A stretch of 5,336 nucleotides of DNA, taken from contig CALLJA010000572.1 of assembly GCA_938008865.1 (NCBI GenBank), forward strand, positions 1 to 5,336, written 5' to 3'. Positions within the stretch are counted from its first letter, which is position 1. Each line of letters starts with the position of its first letter. The stretch comes from an uncultured Anaerolineales bacterium. Lineage in GTDB: Bacteria > Chloroflexota > Anaerolineae > Anaerolineales > Villigracilaceae. The notes beneath the pieces are model-generated. The model made no database searches, had not been told where the DNA came from, and saw only the letters and a list, made by a program, of their open reading frames with translations. The translations under genes and the position numbers were made by a program. Positions 1 through 5,334 of this stretch are shown here, piece by piece.

Positions 1-1049
1 CCCAACATGCGCGGGAACCAATACCACAAGATATCGGCGGCGGGCTTGCCATGTACCGAGGCGGATTTGTCGCGCAGGGCCGCAGGCGGATAGTATCCGC
101 GGCTGACCACGCCGCTGATCCAGGGCCGTGCATTGACGGCCGTCAGCACGGCCTCGTACAGGTCAGCCTGGATTTGCAGGTTAAGTCCCACGGCGCTGGT
201 GTCTGGGTTGGGGCGGTTGAGTGCGGTCCAGTCGAGGCAGAGCCCTGTGCCGTTGGAGATACAGCCGTTGGCGGCGCCCGTGGCAGACGGGTAGGCAATG
301 GCCAGTAGGATCGGCTTGTTGATCAGCGCAGGCAGGGCAGCCACTTCGTTGTCGAGAATGCGGCCCGCTTCGTTTGCCAGGTCGGCCTTCGAGGCGTTGG
401 CCTGTCCTGTCAACGCGGCGGACCAGAGCAGGTAGATACCGTCCGTTTCCTGAAGGAAGGCCAGCGGGGTTTGCAGGCTGGCCTGGGTGAAGGGCAGGGC
501 CCACAAGATTCTTCCGCCAAAATGTGCGCGGACCTCGGTGATGACCGCCTTCCAGCGGGCATCCGCGTCGGCGGGGACGCCTGAAGGGCTACCGTCGGCC
601 AGGACCCCGTTGGGCAAGGCGGGCGCGAGCCAGTCTCCGCCGAGAATGAGGGTCTGCGCGCCGGTTTGGGCAGCCAGGTCTGCATGGTGGACGGCAAAGG
701 CGCGGTAGTGGTCAAACCATGTCTGCCACCAGGCGGCATCGCGCGGGGCGGCCTTCCAAAAATCGGCGGGGGCGGCGTTGAAATGCGCGGCAGGGAAGAT
801 GGCCGCGTTCAGGCCGAGCGCGCGGGCTTGATTTATGGAGGTTGTCAGGTCAGGCCAGAGTGCATCACGCCCGGGCACGGGATCAAACTTCAGTGGGTTG
901 GCTAGGCTGAAGGTCCAGGTGGGTGAGAAGACAACCTGGTTCGCGCCCAGGGCCTGGATGTTGGTGAGGGCCTGCGGCATGTAGTAAGACCAGTTCGGGC
1001 GATAGTCGGCCTGCAGTTCGATGCCGGCCGTGAATCCCTGCCTGGGGGT
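1..1049 (-). other. GH113-like TIM-barrel domain of the lipoprotein (runs off the left edge)
   Basis: Residues about 478 onward. Barrel-like strands are seen at GFTAGIELQADY, GANQVVFSPTWTF, LGLNAAIFPAAHF, GAQTLILGGDW, GRILWALPF, TDGIYLLWSA, KPILLAIAYPS and WISGVVSRGYY, eight in all, spaced as in a (beta/alpha)8 barrel. The order and linking helices resemble family GH113 mannanases. Where those enzymes carry acid/base and nucleophile glutamates after strands 4 and 7, this protein shows GGDW (D616) and LLAIAYPS (A727). Confidence 0.55.
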
Positions 1050-2480
1050 GATACCCGCGCCCACCAGCGTGGTCGGCTCGGGGTTATCGTACCAGTTCCA
1101 GGCGCTGACGGTATCCTGCAAATCCTGCGAGGACAGATTGGTGATGGCCGAGCGCCCCGCTGCGCTGCTGCCCGCCGTGGCGGCGTCGTCGGCGCTGCCG
1201 CATTGGGCGTTGCGGCAGTAGCGGTAACTGAACGCGCCCAACATGTTGAGCGGACCGTAGAGTTTGTAGGCCCATTTGTTGTTGCCCATCGGCCACATAG
1301 GCAGCGGCTCCGTCCAGGTGTAGGGGTTGATCTGCAGGTGGATGATGTCGCCCGCGGGGGTGCTGGCGGGCACATTGACCTCGAACAGGATCGGGGCCGA
1401 GTTGCCTGCCTGCCAGGTGGAGACCTGGTCTTGCAGGACGGTGTCTTGTGCAGGGACGACAAACTCGCGCAGGGTGAACCCGCCCTGCGCATTGTGCTCG
1501 GCGTTCCAGAAGCCGTCGCCGAGCGTGTACTTGTACTGGACGTACGCGCCGACAGGCAGCCCGATGGTGATGGAGTAGCGCCCGTCTGTGCCGTAGGAGA
1601 GCAGCGGCAGACGGTCGGCACTGACGCTCATGCCGCCCTGCAGGTCAGCGAAGGTGTTCCCGAGTTGCAGCAGGTTGCCCGCCAGGCGCACGGGCACGCC
1701 CGCCTGGGTCGAGGGGGGCGCAGCGGCGATGAAGGTAACGTTGACGATGGGCGCGGGCCGCAGGCGCAGTTCCATGCTGGTGATCTGGCCGCCGCCCACC
1801 GCCGCGCCCTGCTGGAAGGTCTGGTACATGCCGTCGATGGCGTAGGCCGTCAGGGTGTGTGTGCCGACCGGCAGGCCGGGCAGGTCGAATCGCCCGGCTG
1901 AATCGGTCAGGTACTGAACTCCGCCTGCGCTGACCAACAGGTTGGGGATGGGCGCGCCCGTGTCGGCGTTGAAGGCGCGTCCCTGGATGCTGCCGGTCGG
2001 CCGGGCGTAGGCCTTGTCCGACCAGTCGCTGACGATGTCATGCACTTCGCCCTGGCCGGGCACGGCGTATAAACGGTAGCGGATGGCGGTGCCCAGGCTG
2101 GTATCTTCCACCACCTGTGCCGCGCCGCGCCGCTCGTACCGATACTTGACCACCGCGTTCAACGTCAACGGCAGGATGGCCGAGTAGGTCAAGCCGTCGA
2201 CCGGCTGCATGGGATAGGCGGCGATGTTATAAGGCAGTCCGCTGACCTCGTCGAGCAGGGAGATGACGAGCGTCTCGCCGGTCGCGAGCGGCTCAGGCAG
2301 AGTGGCGGTGAATGTGGTCTGCGCTTTGGGTTGGAGGGTAGGGGTGGGCCCGCCCCCGCCGGGGATGGCGGGAGAGGCGGTGGGGAAGGTGGGCCATTTG
2401 ATCAGCGAGATGGTGCAGCCCTGTGTAAACAGGCCCAGCAGACATAGAACGACCAGCGCGGAACGGAAGGTCTTTTTCAT
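1..2480 (-). CDS. Large modular putative lipoprotein with triplicated beta-sandwich modules and a GH113-like TIM-barrel domain (partial, C-terminus outside window)
   Basis: I do not recognise a named gene. One uninterrupted frame of 826 codons runs from the ATG at 2480 off the left edge. Residues 1-22 form a signal peptide (MKK, a hydrophobic stretch, then FTQGC). C22 could be lipidated, though the lipobox (TQGC) is weak. No twin arginine is present. A Pro/Thr/Gly linker follows (about 30-52). Then come module 1 (about 55-153), a carboxypeptidase-regulatory-like domain (about 163-240, starting GSIQGRAFNADTGAPIPNLL), module 2 (244-356) and module 3 (361-461). From about 478 a TIM-barrel-like domain resembles GH113 and clan GH-A (GANQVVFSPTW; HHADLAAQTGAQTLILGGDW). 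The catalytic glutamates expected there look replaced (D616 in GGDW, A727 in LLAIAYPS). VHGKPAADILWYWF near the edge resembles the usual end of such barrels, so little may be missing. It is probably a cell-surface carbohydrate-binding or pseudo-enzymatic protein. Substrate and activity are unknown. Confidence 0.8.
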   Translation of the reverse strand, partial: MKKTFRSALVVLCLLGLFTQGCTISLIKWPTFPTASPAIPGGGGPTPTLQPKAQTTFTATLPEPLATGETLVISLLDEVSGLPYNIAAYPMQPVDGLTYSAILPLTLNAVVKYRYERRGAAQVVEDTSLGTAIRYRLYAVPGQGEVHDIVSDWSDKAYARPTGSIQGRAFNADTGAPIPNLLVSAGGVQYLTDSAGRFDLPGLPVGTHTLTAYAIDGMYQTFQQGAAVGGGQITSMELRLRPAPIVNVTFIAAAPPSTQAGVPVRLAGNLLQLGNTFADLQGGMSVSADRLPLLSYGTDGRYSITIGLPVGAYVQYKYTLGDGFWNAEHNAQGGFTLREFVVPAQDTVLQDQVSTWQAGNSAPILFEVNVPASTPAGDIIHLQINPYTWTEPLPMWPMGNNKWAYKLYGPLNMLGAFSYRYCRNAQCGSADDAATAGSSAAGRSAITNLSSQDLQDTVSAWNWYDNPEPTTLVGAGITPRQGFTAGIELQADYRPNWSYYMPQALTNIQALGANQVVFSPTWTFSLANPLKFDPVPGRDALWPDLTTSINQARALGLNAAIFPAAHFNAAPADFWKAAPRDAAWWQTWFDHYRAFAVHHADLAAQTGAQTLILGGDWLAPALPNGVLADGSPSGVPADADARWKAVITEVRAHFGGRILWALPFTQASLQTPLAFLQETDGIYLLWSAALTGQANASKADLANEAGRILDNEVAALPALINKPILLAIAYPSATGAANGCISNGTGLCLDWTALNRPNPDTSAVGLNLQIQADLYEAVLTAVNARPWISGVVSRGYYPPAALRDKSASVHGKPAADILWYWFPRML
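1098..1400 (-). other. Lipoprotein module 3 (beta-sandwich-like repeat, third copy, with Cys pair)
   Basis: Residues 361-461. This is the clearest CBM20-like copy: ILFEVNVPASTPAGDIIHLQ, then LPMWPMGNNKWAYKLYGPL, then SYRYCRNAQCGSADDA (418-433) and closing LQDTVSAW at W461, 42 residues after Y419. C422 and C427 could form a disulfide outside the cell. Neither of the other two copies has cysteines here. Confidence 0.6.
1413..1751 (-). other. Lipoprotein module 2 (beta-sandwich-like repeat, second copy)
   Basis: Residues 244-356. The module opens PIVNVTFIAAAPPSTQAGVP, contains GRYSITIGLPVGAYVQYKY ending at Y318, and closes with LQDQVSTW at W356, 40 residues after Y316. The pattern 'x-V-x-F, TxxG, LxGN, Y-x-Y' recalls starch-binding CBM20 and related sandwich domains. 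That is an inference from pattern only. Confidence 0.6.
1761..1994 (-). other. Carboxypeptidase-regulatory-like domain of the lipoprotein
   Basis: Residues about 163-240. The pattern GSIQGRAFNADTGAPIPNLL, then GRFDLPGLPVGTHTLTAYA, is the classic GxVxDxxTGxPIxGAxV followed by GxFxLxxLPxGxYxLxA of the carboxypeptidase D regulatory-like (transthyretin-like) fold. Such domains commonly act as extracellular spacers or in adhesion. It lies between modules 1 and 2. Confidence 0.75.
2022..2318 (-). other. Lipoprotein module 1 (beta-sandwich-like repeat, first copy)
   Basis: Residues about 55-153 of the lipoprotein. This is the most divergent of three copies. It contains KYRYER (112-117) and ends in HDIVSDW with W153, exactly 40 residues after Y113. 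The opening TTFTATLPEPLATGETLVIS matches the openings of the other copies in pattern (hydrophobic-x strand, Pro, then a TPxGD-like turn). The fold is inferred, probably Ig-like or CBM20-like. Confidence 0.5.
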
Positions 2481-2485
2481 TCTTT

Positions 2486-2491
2486 CTCCTC
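2486..2491 (-). promoter_or_regulatory. Shine-Dalgarno of the putative lipoprotein gene
   Basis: The minus strand reads GAGGAG five bases before the ATG at 2480, within the 22-nt gap after tatC. It is among the strongest ribosome binding sites in the window and fixes the start at MKKTF, which begins a signal peptide. The gap has no room for a promoter plus terminator, so the gene is probably read through from tatC. Confidence 0.8.
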
Positions 2492-2502
2492 GGTTCGGCC
2501 TG

Positions 2503-3384
2503 TTATTCGCGTCTCCTGCGCCCGGCGTAGGCGATGAAACTCAGGCCGATGCTGATGAAATACAGCACTGAAAGCGGCGCCATGACCAGCCCCATGCTGA
2601 GCGGGTCCACGGTAGGGGTGATGACCGCGGCGATCACCGCGATGATGATGATGGCGATGCGCCATTGTTCGGCCAGCGCCTTCGGTCTGACGATCCCCAC
2701 GGCGGTCAGCACGTAAAGGATGAGCGGGAATTCAAAGAAGATGCCCATCCAAAAGATGAGGCCGTTGACGAAGTCGAAATACTCGTTGGCGGTCCAGTCC
2801 TGCGCGATCTCGGTGAATCCGCCCAGGATGGGCAGCGCGGCCGGGATCATCAGGTAATAGGTAAAAGCCATGCCCGACACGAACAGCAGCGTGGCAAACG
2901 GGATGGCCGCCAACCCGAACTTGCGCTCGCGCGGCTTGAGGCCCGGCGCAGCGAACCACCAGATCTCGAAGATGATGTAAGGGAACGCAATCGTAACGCC
3001 GAGGCTGAGCGCGATCTTCATGAACACGCCCACCTCCTCGGTCACCTGGATGGCCTGCAGGTTCGCCAGCCCGCCGATGGGCCGTGTCAGGAACTCCATG
3101 ACCGGCACCGTATAAGCAAAGGTCACACCCACCGCCGCCAGCACCGCCAGCACCGCCCGCAGCAGGTGCCTGCGCAGCGACTCGATCTCGGCCCATAGGA
3201 AGGCGCGCACCGATTTGTCGGTCACGATGCCCGAGATCACCTCGCCCAGTTGGTGTTCCTCCGGCTCGGTGTTCAGAAAACGCACGAACCGAGCGATCTG
3301 GCGGAACGGAAAGGCAAGGATGTCAAAGACCAGGCGGAAGGGGAAACTGACCACCCGCCACAGGACATGAAACGGATTAGCCAT
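2503..3384 (-). CDS. tatC: Twin-arginine translocase core subunit TatC
   Basis: TatC is the six-helix integral membrane receptor for twin-arginine signal peptides. Helices fall at about residues 74-95, 119-143, 155-181, 203-229, 241-256 and 262-288. Family signatures are FEIWWFAAPGLKPRERK (139-155, with E153 matching E. coli E103), GMAFTYY (171-177), FWMGIFFEFP (211-220, E218 matching E. coli E170) and TPTVDPLSM (256-264, with the conserved aspartate). At 293 residues it is longer than the usual 240-260, because about 55 extra residues precede the cytoplasmic ELR region. The extension is basic and aromatic, with two FPFR motifs, then acidic EPEEHQ. The conserved HLxELRxRL appears as the altered EIESLRRHLL (66-75). 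The start overlaps the upstream Tat stop by 8 nt and has an AGGA site. The C-terminus is a short Arg-rich cytoplasmic tail. The function call is secure, but the extension has no assigned role. Confidence 0.94.
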   Translation of the reverse strand: MANPFHVLWRVVSFPFRLVFDILAFPFRQIARFVRFLNTEPEEHQLGEVISGIVTDKSVRAFLWAEIESLRRHLLRAVLAVLAAVGVTFAYTVPVMEFLTRPIGGLANLQAIQVTEEVGVFMKIALSLGVTIAFPYIIFEIWWFAAPGLKPRERKFGLAAIPFATLLFVSGMAFTYYLMIPAALPILGGFTEIAQDWTANEYFDFVNGLIFWMGIFFEFPLILYVLTAVGIVRPKALAEQWRIAIIIIAVIAAVITPTVDPLSMGLVMAPLSVLYFISIGLSFIAYAGRRRRE

Positions 3385-3760
3385 TCACATCCTGTCCATC
3401 GGCGGGAGGATTCGCCCTGTCGGCTGGTTCTGTTTTGGGGGCCGCTATCCGGCCTGAGGGCGCGGGCTGTGTCCCGATGGTCAACGGTTTCGAGCCGGGA
3501 GGTTGCCCGGACTGTCCGCGCAGGTCCTTGTCCATCTGCTTGAACTCCTCCAGGTTGGCCTCGCGCATCAAGTTGGTGGGCAGGTTGCGGATCTCACGCG
3601 AGGTGCTTTGGAAGAGTCTCCACACGTCCGAGTGGACGAGGTCATTCATCCATTTGCCGATGGTCTTGCCGGCCTTTTGCATGTCTTTGGGGCCGAGCAC
3701 GATCAGGGCAATGATCAGAATCACGATCAGTTCTTGGGGGCCAACGCCGAGGATATCCAT
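3377..3760 (-). CDS. tatB: Sec-independent (twin-arginine) translocase subunit, TatA/TatB family, TatB-like
   Basis: This membrane subunit of the twin-arginine translocase exports folded proteins together with TatC. The 127-residue protein has the family plan: a very short N-terminus, one membrane helix (about residues 10-23), the hinge GP (23-24), an amphipathic helix with KAGKTIGKWMNDLV (29-42), further charged helices to about residue 82, and a disordered Pro/Gln/Ala-rich tail. The polar residue opening the helix is glutamate (E10 in GPQEL), as in E. coli TatB (E8), not the glutamine of TatA. LGPKDM and KTIGKWM resemble TatB LGPQRL and KTVAGWI. It lacks the usual LP after the hinge (it has DMQ). 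No Shine-Dalgarno is visible before the ATG at 3760, and the start is 4 nt after the nusB stop, so translational reinitiation is likely. It overlaps tatC by 8 nt. The TatA/B family is certain, while the TatB rather than TatA assignment is likely but unproven. Confidence 0.85.
   Translation of the reverse strand: MDILGVGPQELIVILIIALIVLGPKDMQKAGKTIGKWMNDLVHSDVWRLFQSTSREIRNLPTNLMREANLEEFKQMDKDLRGQSGQPPGSKPLTIGTQPAPSGRIAAPKTEPADRANPPADGQDVNG
3390..3393 (-). promoter_or_regulatory. Shine-Dalgarno of tatC
   Basis: The minus strand reads AGGA five bases before the ATG at 3384, inside the last codons of the upstream Tat gene. It supports the long tatC start, and hence the N-terminal extension, rather than an internal start. 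Confidence 0.55.
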
Positions 3761-3764
3761 ATCA

Positions 3765-4205
3765 TTAAACGGGGGGGGCTTGTTTCAATTGTTGGATCAG
3801 GTCGTGCTGGTGTTCGGCCAGCGACCCCAGCACGCCGTTGACGAAACGCGCCGTCGAATCGGAACCGAACATCTTGGCCAGTTCGACCGCCTCGTTAATG
3901 GCTACCTTGACGGGCGTCTCGCGGTACACGGCGAACTCCCAGCAGGCCATGCGCAAAATGTTGCGGTCGATGGCCGCGATCTGGTCGAAAGGCCACTCGG
4001 GGGCGTATTTTTCGATGGCGTGGTCGAGCGCCGGGGAAAGAGGAAGCACGCCGAAGATGATCTGGCGCGCAAATTCGGCCAGGTCATCTGCCAGCGGCAT
4101 ATCCGCCAGCCGCAATTTGTACACGTCGGCGGCGGGGTGTTGGGCGATATCAACTTCGTAAAGTACTTGCAGGGCAAGGCTGCGTGCCCTGGTGCGGGAC
4201 TTCAT
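3765..4205 (-). CDS. nusB: Transcription antitermination factor NusB
   Basis: NusB is a small all-helical cytoplasmic RNA-binding protein. With NusE (ribosomal protein S10) it binds boxA RNA and supports antitermination on rRNA operons. From the ATG at 4205 the protein is 146 residues, the usual family length. Signatures are the N-terminal RTRARSLALQVLYEVD (residues 4-19), the central IDRNILRMACWE (79-90) and the highly conserved INEAVELAKMFG (103-114), followed by ARFVNGVLGSL (119-129). The frame stays open upstream to 4520, but that part is a shadow of the Asp23-family gene, and residues just before M1 do not resemble NusB. The gene starts 4 nt after the Asp23-family stop and ends 4 nt before the Tat gene. 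It ends at tandem in-frame stops TAA-TGA, preceded by a run of eight C on the coding strand. The tail KQAPPV is not conserved in the family and is partly encoded by this run. Confidence 0.93.
   Translation of the reverse strand: MKSRTRARSLALQVLYEVDIAQHPAADVYKLRLADMPLADDLAEFARQIIFGVLPLSPALDHAIEKYAPEWPFDQIAAIDRNILRMACWEFAVYRETPVKVAINEAVELAKMFGSDSTARFVNGVLGSLAEHQHDLIQQLKQAPPV
3771..3778 (-). repeat. Homopolymer run of eight C (coding strand) at the 3' end of nusB
   Basis: Eight consecutive G on the plus strand read as C on the coding strand, encoding the A-P-P of the NusB tail just before its stop. Such runs are prone to polymerase slippage and to sequencing or assembly indels. The NusB core lies upstream and would not be changed by a one-base error, but the NusB tail and its relation to the next gene would be. 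Confidence 0.9.
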
Positions 4206-4209
4206 ACGG

Positions 4210-4566
4210 TTAGGCCTCGGGAACTTCCTCGTACTCGATGTCTTCGATGTGAATATCCACGTGGCCCACTTCCATGCCGACCATTTCCTGGACGGCGCGG
4301 GCCACCTGGTGCTGCACGTTGCGGCTGACCTCGCGCAGGTTGACATCCTGCTTGAGCACGAGGAACAGGTCGGCATAGACGGTGTTATTCTCCACCTCGA
4401 TCCGCACGCCGTCGTTCGCGCCGCGGCGCAGCAGGCGGTTGACCCCGCCCGAGACGGGCGCCATGCGGCTGACGCCCGGCACGCCCAGCGCGGCGAATCG
4501 CGCAATGGTGATGAGCACATCGGGGGAAACGGTGGTTTTGCCGGGAGTATCGTTATAGTCGGGCAT
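4210..4566 (-). CDS. Asp23/Gls24 family protein (YqhY-like)
   Basis: This 118-residue protein belongs to the Asp23/Gls24 (DUF322) family of small cytoplasmic or membrane-associated proteins linked to envelope stress. Its YqhY branch in Firmicutes is linked to control of lipid synthesis. Visible family signatures are VSPDVLITIARFAALGVPGV (residues 13-32), a central GVRIEVENNTVYADLFLVL (53-71), the N-REVSRNVQHQV helix (76-89) and the closing MVGMEVGHVDIHIEDIEYEE (95-114). Length is typical of YqhY-like members, and there is no signal peptide or membrane segment. It lies 9 nt after fabG and 4 nt before nusB, as yqhY sits beside nusB and the acetyl-CoA carboxylase genes in Bacillus. That context supports a role tied to fatty-acid or envelope homeostasis rather than alkaline shock itself, but this is inference. 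The family assignment is firm and the biochemical role is unknown. Confidence 0.88.
   Translation of the reverse strand: MPDYNDTPGKTTVSPDVLITIARFAALGVPGVSRMAPVSGGVNRLLRRGANDGVRIEVENNTVYADLFLVLKQDVNLREVSRNVQHQVARAVQEMVGMEVGHVDIHIEDIEYEEVPEA
4215..4218 (-). promoter_or_regulatory. Shine-Dalgarno of nusB
   Basis: The minus strand reads GAGG nine bases before the ATG at 4205, inside the last codons of the Asp23-family gene. It supports the short NusB start at 4205 rather than an upstream ATG in the same frame at 4520, which would add about 105 arginine- and serine-rich residues overlapping the Asp23-family gene. Confidence 0.6.
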
Positions 4567-4571
4567 GTTTT

Positions 4572-4577
4572 CTCCTT
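4572..4577 (-). promoter_or_regulatory. Shine-Dalgarno of the Asp23-family gene, overlapping the fabG stop
   Basis: The minus strand reads AAGGAG five bases before the ATG at 4566. Its two A residues are the end of the fabG TAA stop (4578-4576), so fabG termination and initiation of the next gene share bases. This fixes the start of the Asp23-family gene and suggests translational coupling. Confidence 0.8.
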
Positions 4578-5334
4578 ACATCATGGCCATGCCGCCATCC
4601 ACACCCAATACCTGGCCGGTAATGAAAGCGGCCTGGTCAGAAGCGAGAAAGGCGACGGCATAGGCGATCTCTTCGGGGGTTCCCTTGCGCCCCAATGGGA
4701 CTAACTTGAGGGCGGTTTCGAGCGTCTCAGGCGACATGGCATCCAGGATTTCGGTATCCACAAAGCCGGGCGCCACAGCGTTGACCGTCACGTTGCGGGC
4801 GGCTACTTCGCGTGCCAGCGCCTTGGTGAAGCCAATCTGCCCTGCTTTTGAGGCGGAATAGTTCGTCTGGCCGGGGTTGCCCATCTGCCCTGCCACCGAG
4901 GTGACGCTGATGATGCGTCCATGGCGTTTGCGCATCATATGGCGGATGGCGGCCTTGGAGCAGTTGAAGGTGCTCTTCAGGTTGGTGTCGATCACGGCAT
5001 CCCAGTCGGCTTCGGGCATCATCATGATCAACTGGTCGCGCGTGATGCCCGCGTTATTGACCAGGATGCCCAGGTCGCCAAAGGTGTCGATAGTAAATTT
5101 GACCAGCGCCTCGGCCTGCTTGAAATCAGACACGTCGGCCTGGAAGGCAGCGGCCTTTCCGCCCGTGTCCTGGATCTGCTTGACGACCTGTTCAGCAGCC
5201 TCGGGCGACTTGTTGTAATTGACGACCACCGCCGCGCCGCGCGCCGCCAGTTCCAGGGCGATGGCGCGCCCAATCCCGCGTGAGCCGCCCGTCACGAGCG
5301 CCACGCGGTTCTCCAAAGATAAAGTCAAAGACAT
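4576..5334 (-). CDS. fabG: 3-oxoacyl-[acyl-carrier-protein] reductase FabG
   Basis: This cytoplasmic short-chain dehydrogenase/reductase catalyses the NADPH-dependent reduction of 3-oxoacyl-ACP to 3-hydroxyacyl-ACP, the first reductive step of each fatty-acid elongation cycle. The sequence gives 252 residues, close to the usual 245-250. The Rossmann cofactor motif TGGSRGIG is at residues 15-22 and NNAG at 93-96. The catalytic tetrad is complete: N118, S146, Y159 and K163, in the contexts DTNLK, SVTSVAG and NYSASK. The substrate-side PGFVDTE (189-195) and the C-terminal GQVLGVDGGMAMM are typical of FabG rather than of other SDR dehydrogenases. The ATG at 5334 leaves nine residues before the first beta strand, slightly more than usual, and its ribosome binding site lies outside the window. 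The stop codon overlaps the Shine-Dalgarno sequence of the next gene, which implies co-transcription. Another SDR with a different substrate is possible, but the motif set and neighbours favour FabG. Confidence 0.93.
   Translation of the reverse strand: MSLTLSLENRVALVTGGSRGIGRAIALELAARGAAVVVNYNKSPEAAEQVVKQIQDTGGKAAAFQADVSDFKQAEALVKFTIDTFGDLGILVNNAGITRDQLIMMMPEADWDAVIDTNLKSTFNCSKAAIRHMMRKRHGRIISVTSVAGQMGNPGQTNYSASKAGQIGFTKALAREVAARNVTVNAVAPGFVDTEILDAMSPETLETALKLVPLGRKGTPEEIAYAVAFLASDQAAFITGQVLGVDGGMAMM

Noticed and set aside
902..1621. Minus-strand open frame of 239 codons in another frame of the lipoprotein gene
   Set aside because: Its composition (Arg, Pro, Ser, Thr) is that of an out-of-frame reading of GC-rich DNA, and the overlapping frame carries the real domains.
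1203..1901. Plus-strand open frame of 232 codons within the lipoprotein region
   Set aside because: It is antisense to a continuous 826-codon frame with a signal peptide, clear domains and a good ribosome binding site. Its own translation is an Arg/Val/Gly-rich shadow.
2341..2400. GC-rich G/C runs near the lipoprotein N-terminus as a structured RNA or repeat
   Set aside because: They are explained by codons for the Pro/Thr/Gly linker after the signal peptide, and no paired stem of note is visible.
2481..2502. Possible terminator or promoter between tatC and the lipoprotein gene
   Set aside because: The 22-nt gap has no stable hairpin followed by a T run and no room for a promoter. It is mostly a ribosome binding site.
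2641..2666. Short GAT/ATG-type repeat on the plus strand as a microsatellite
   Set aside because: It encodes the isoleucine-rich fifth membrane helix of TatC (repeated ATC codons) and is explained by protein composition.
3435..4328. Plus-strand open frame of 297 codons across the Tat and nusB genes
   Set aside because: It lies antisense to three well-recognised genes, and its translation resembles no family I know. GC-rich coding DNA commonly leaves long open antisense frames.
4206..4520. Extended NusB start at 4520
   Set aside because: The added residues overlap the Asp23-family gene in another frame and do not resemble NusB. The ATG at 4205 has a GAGG site and gives the normal family length.
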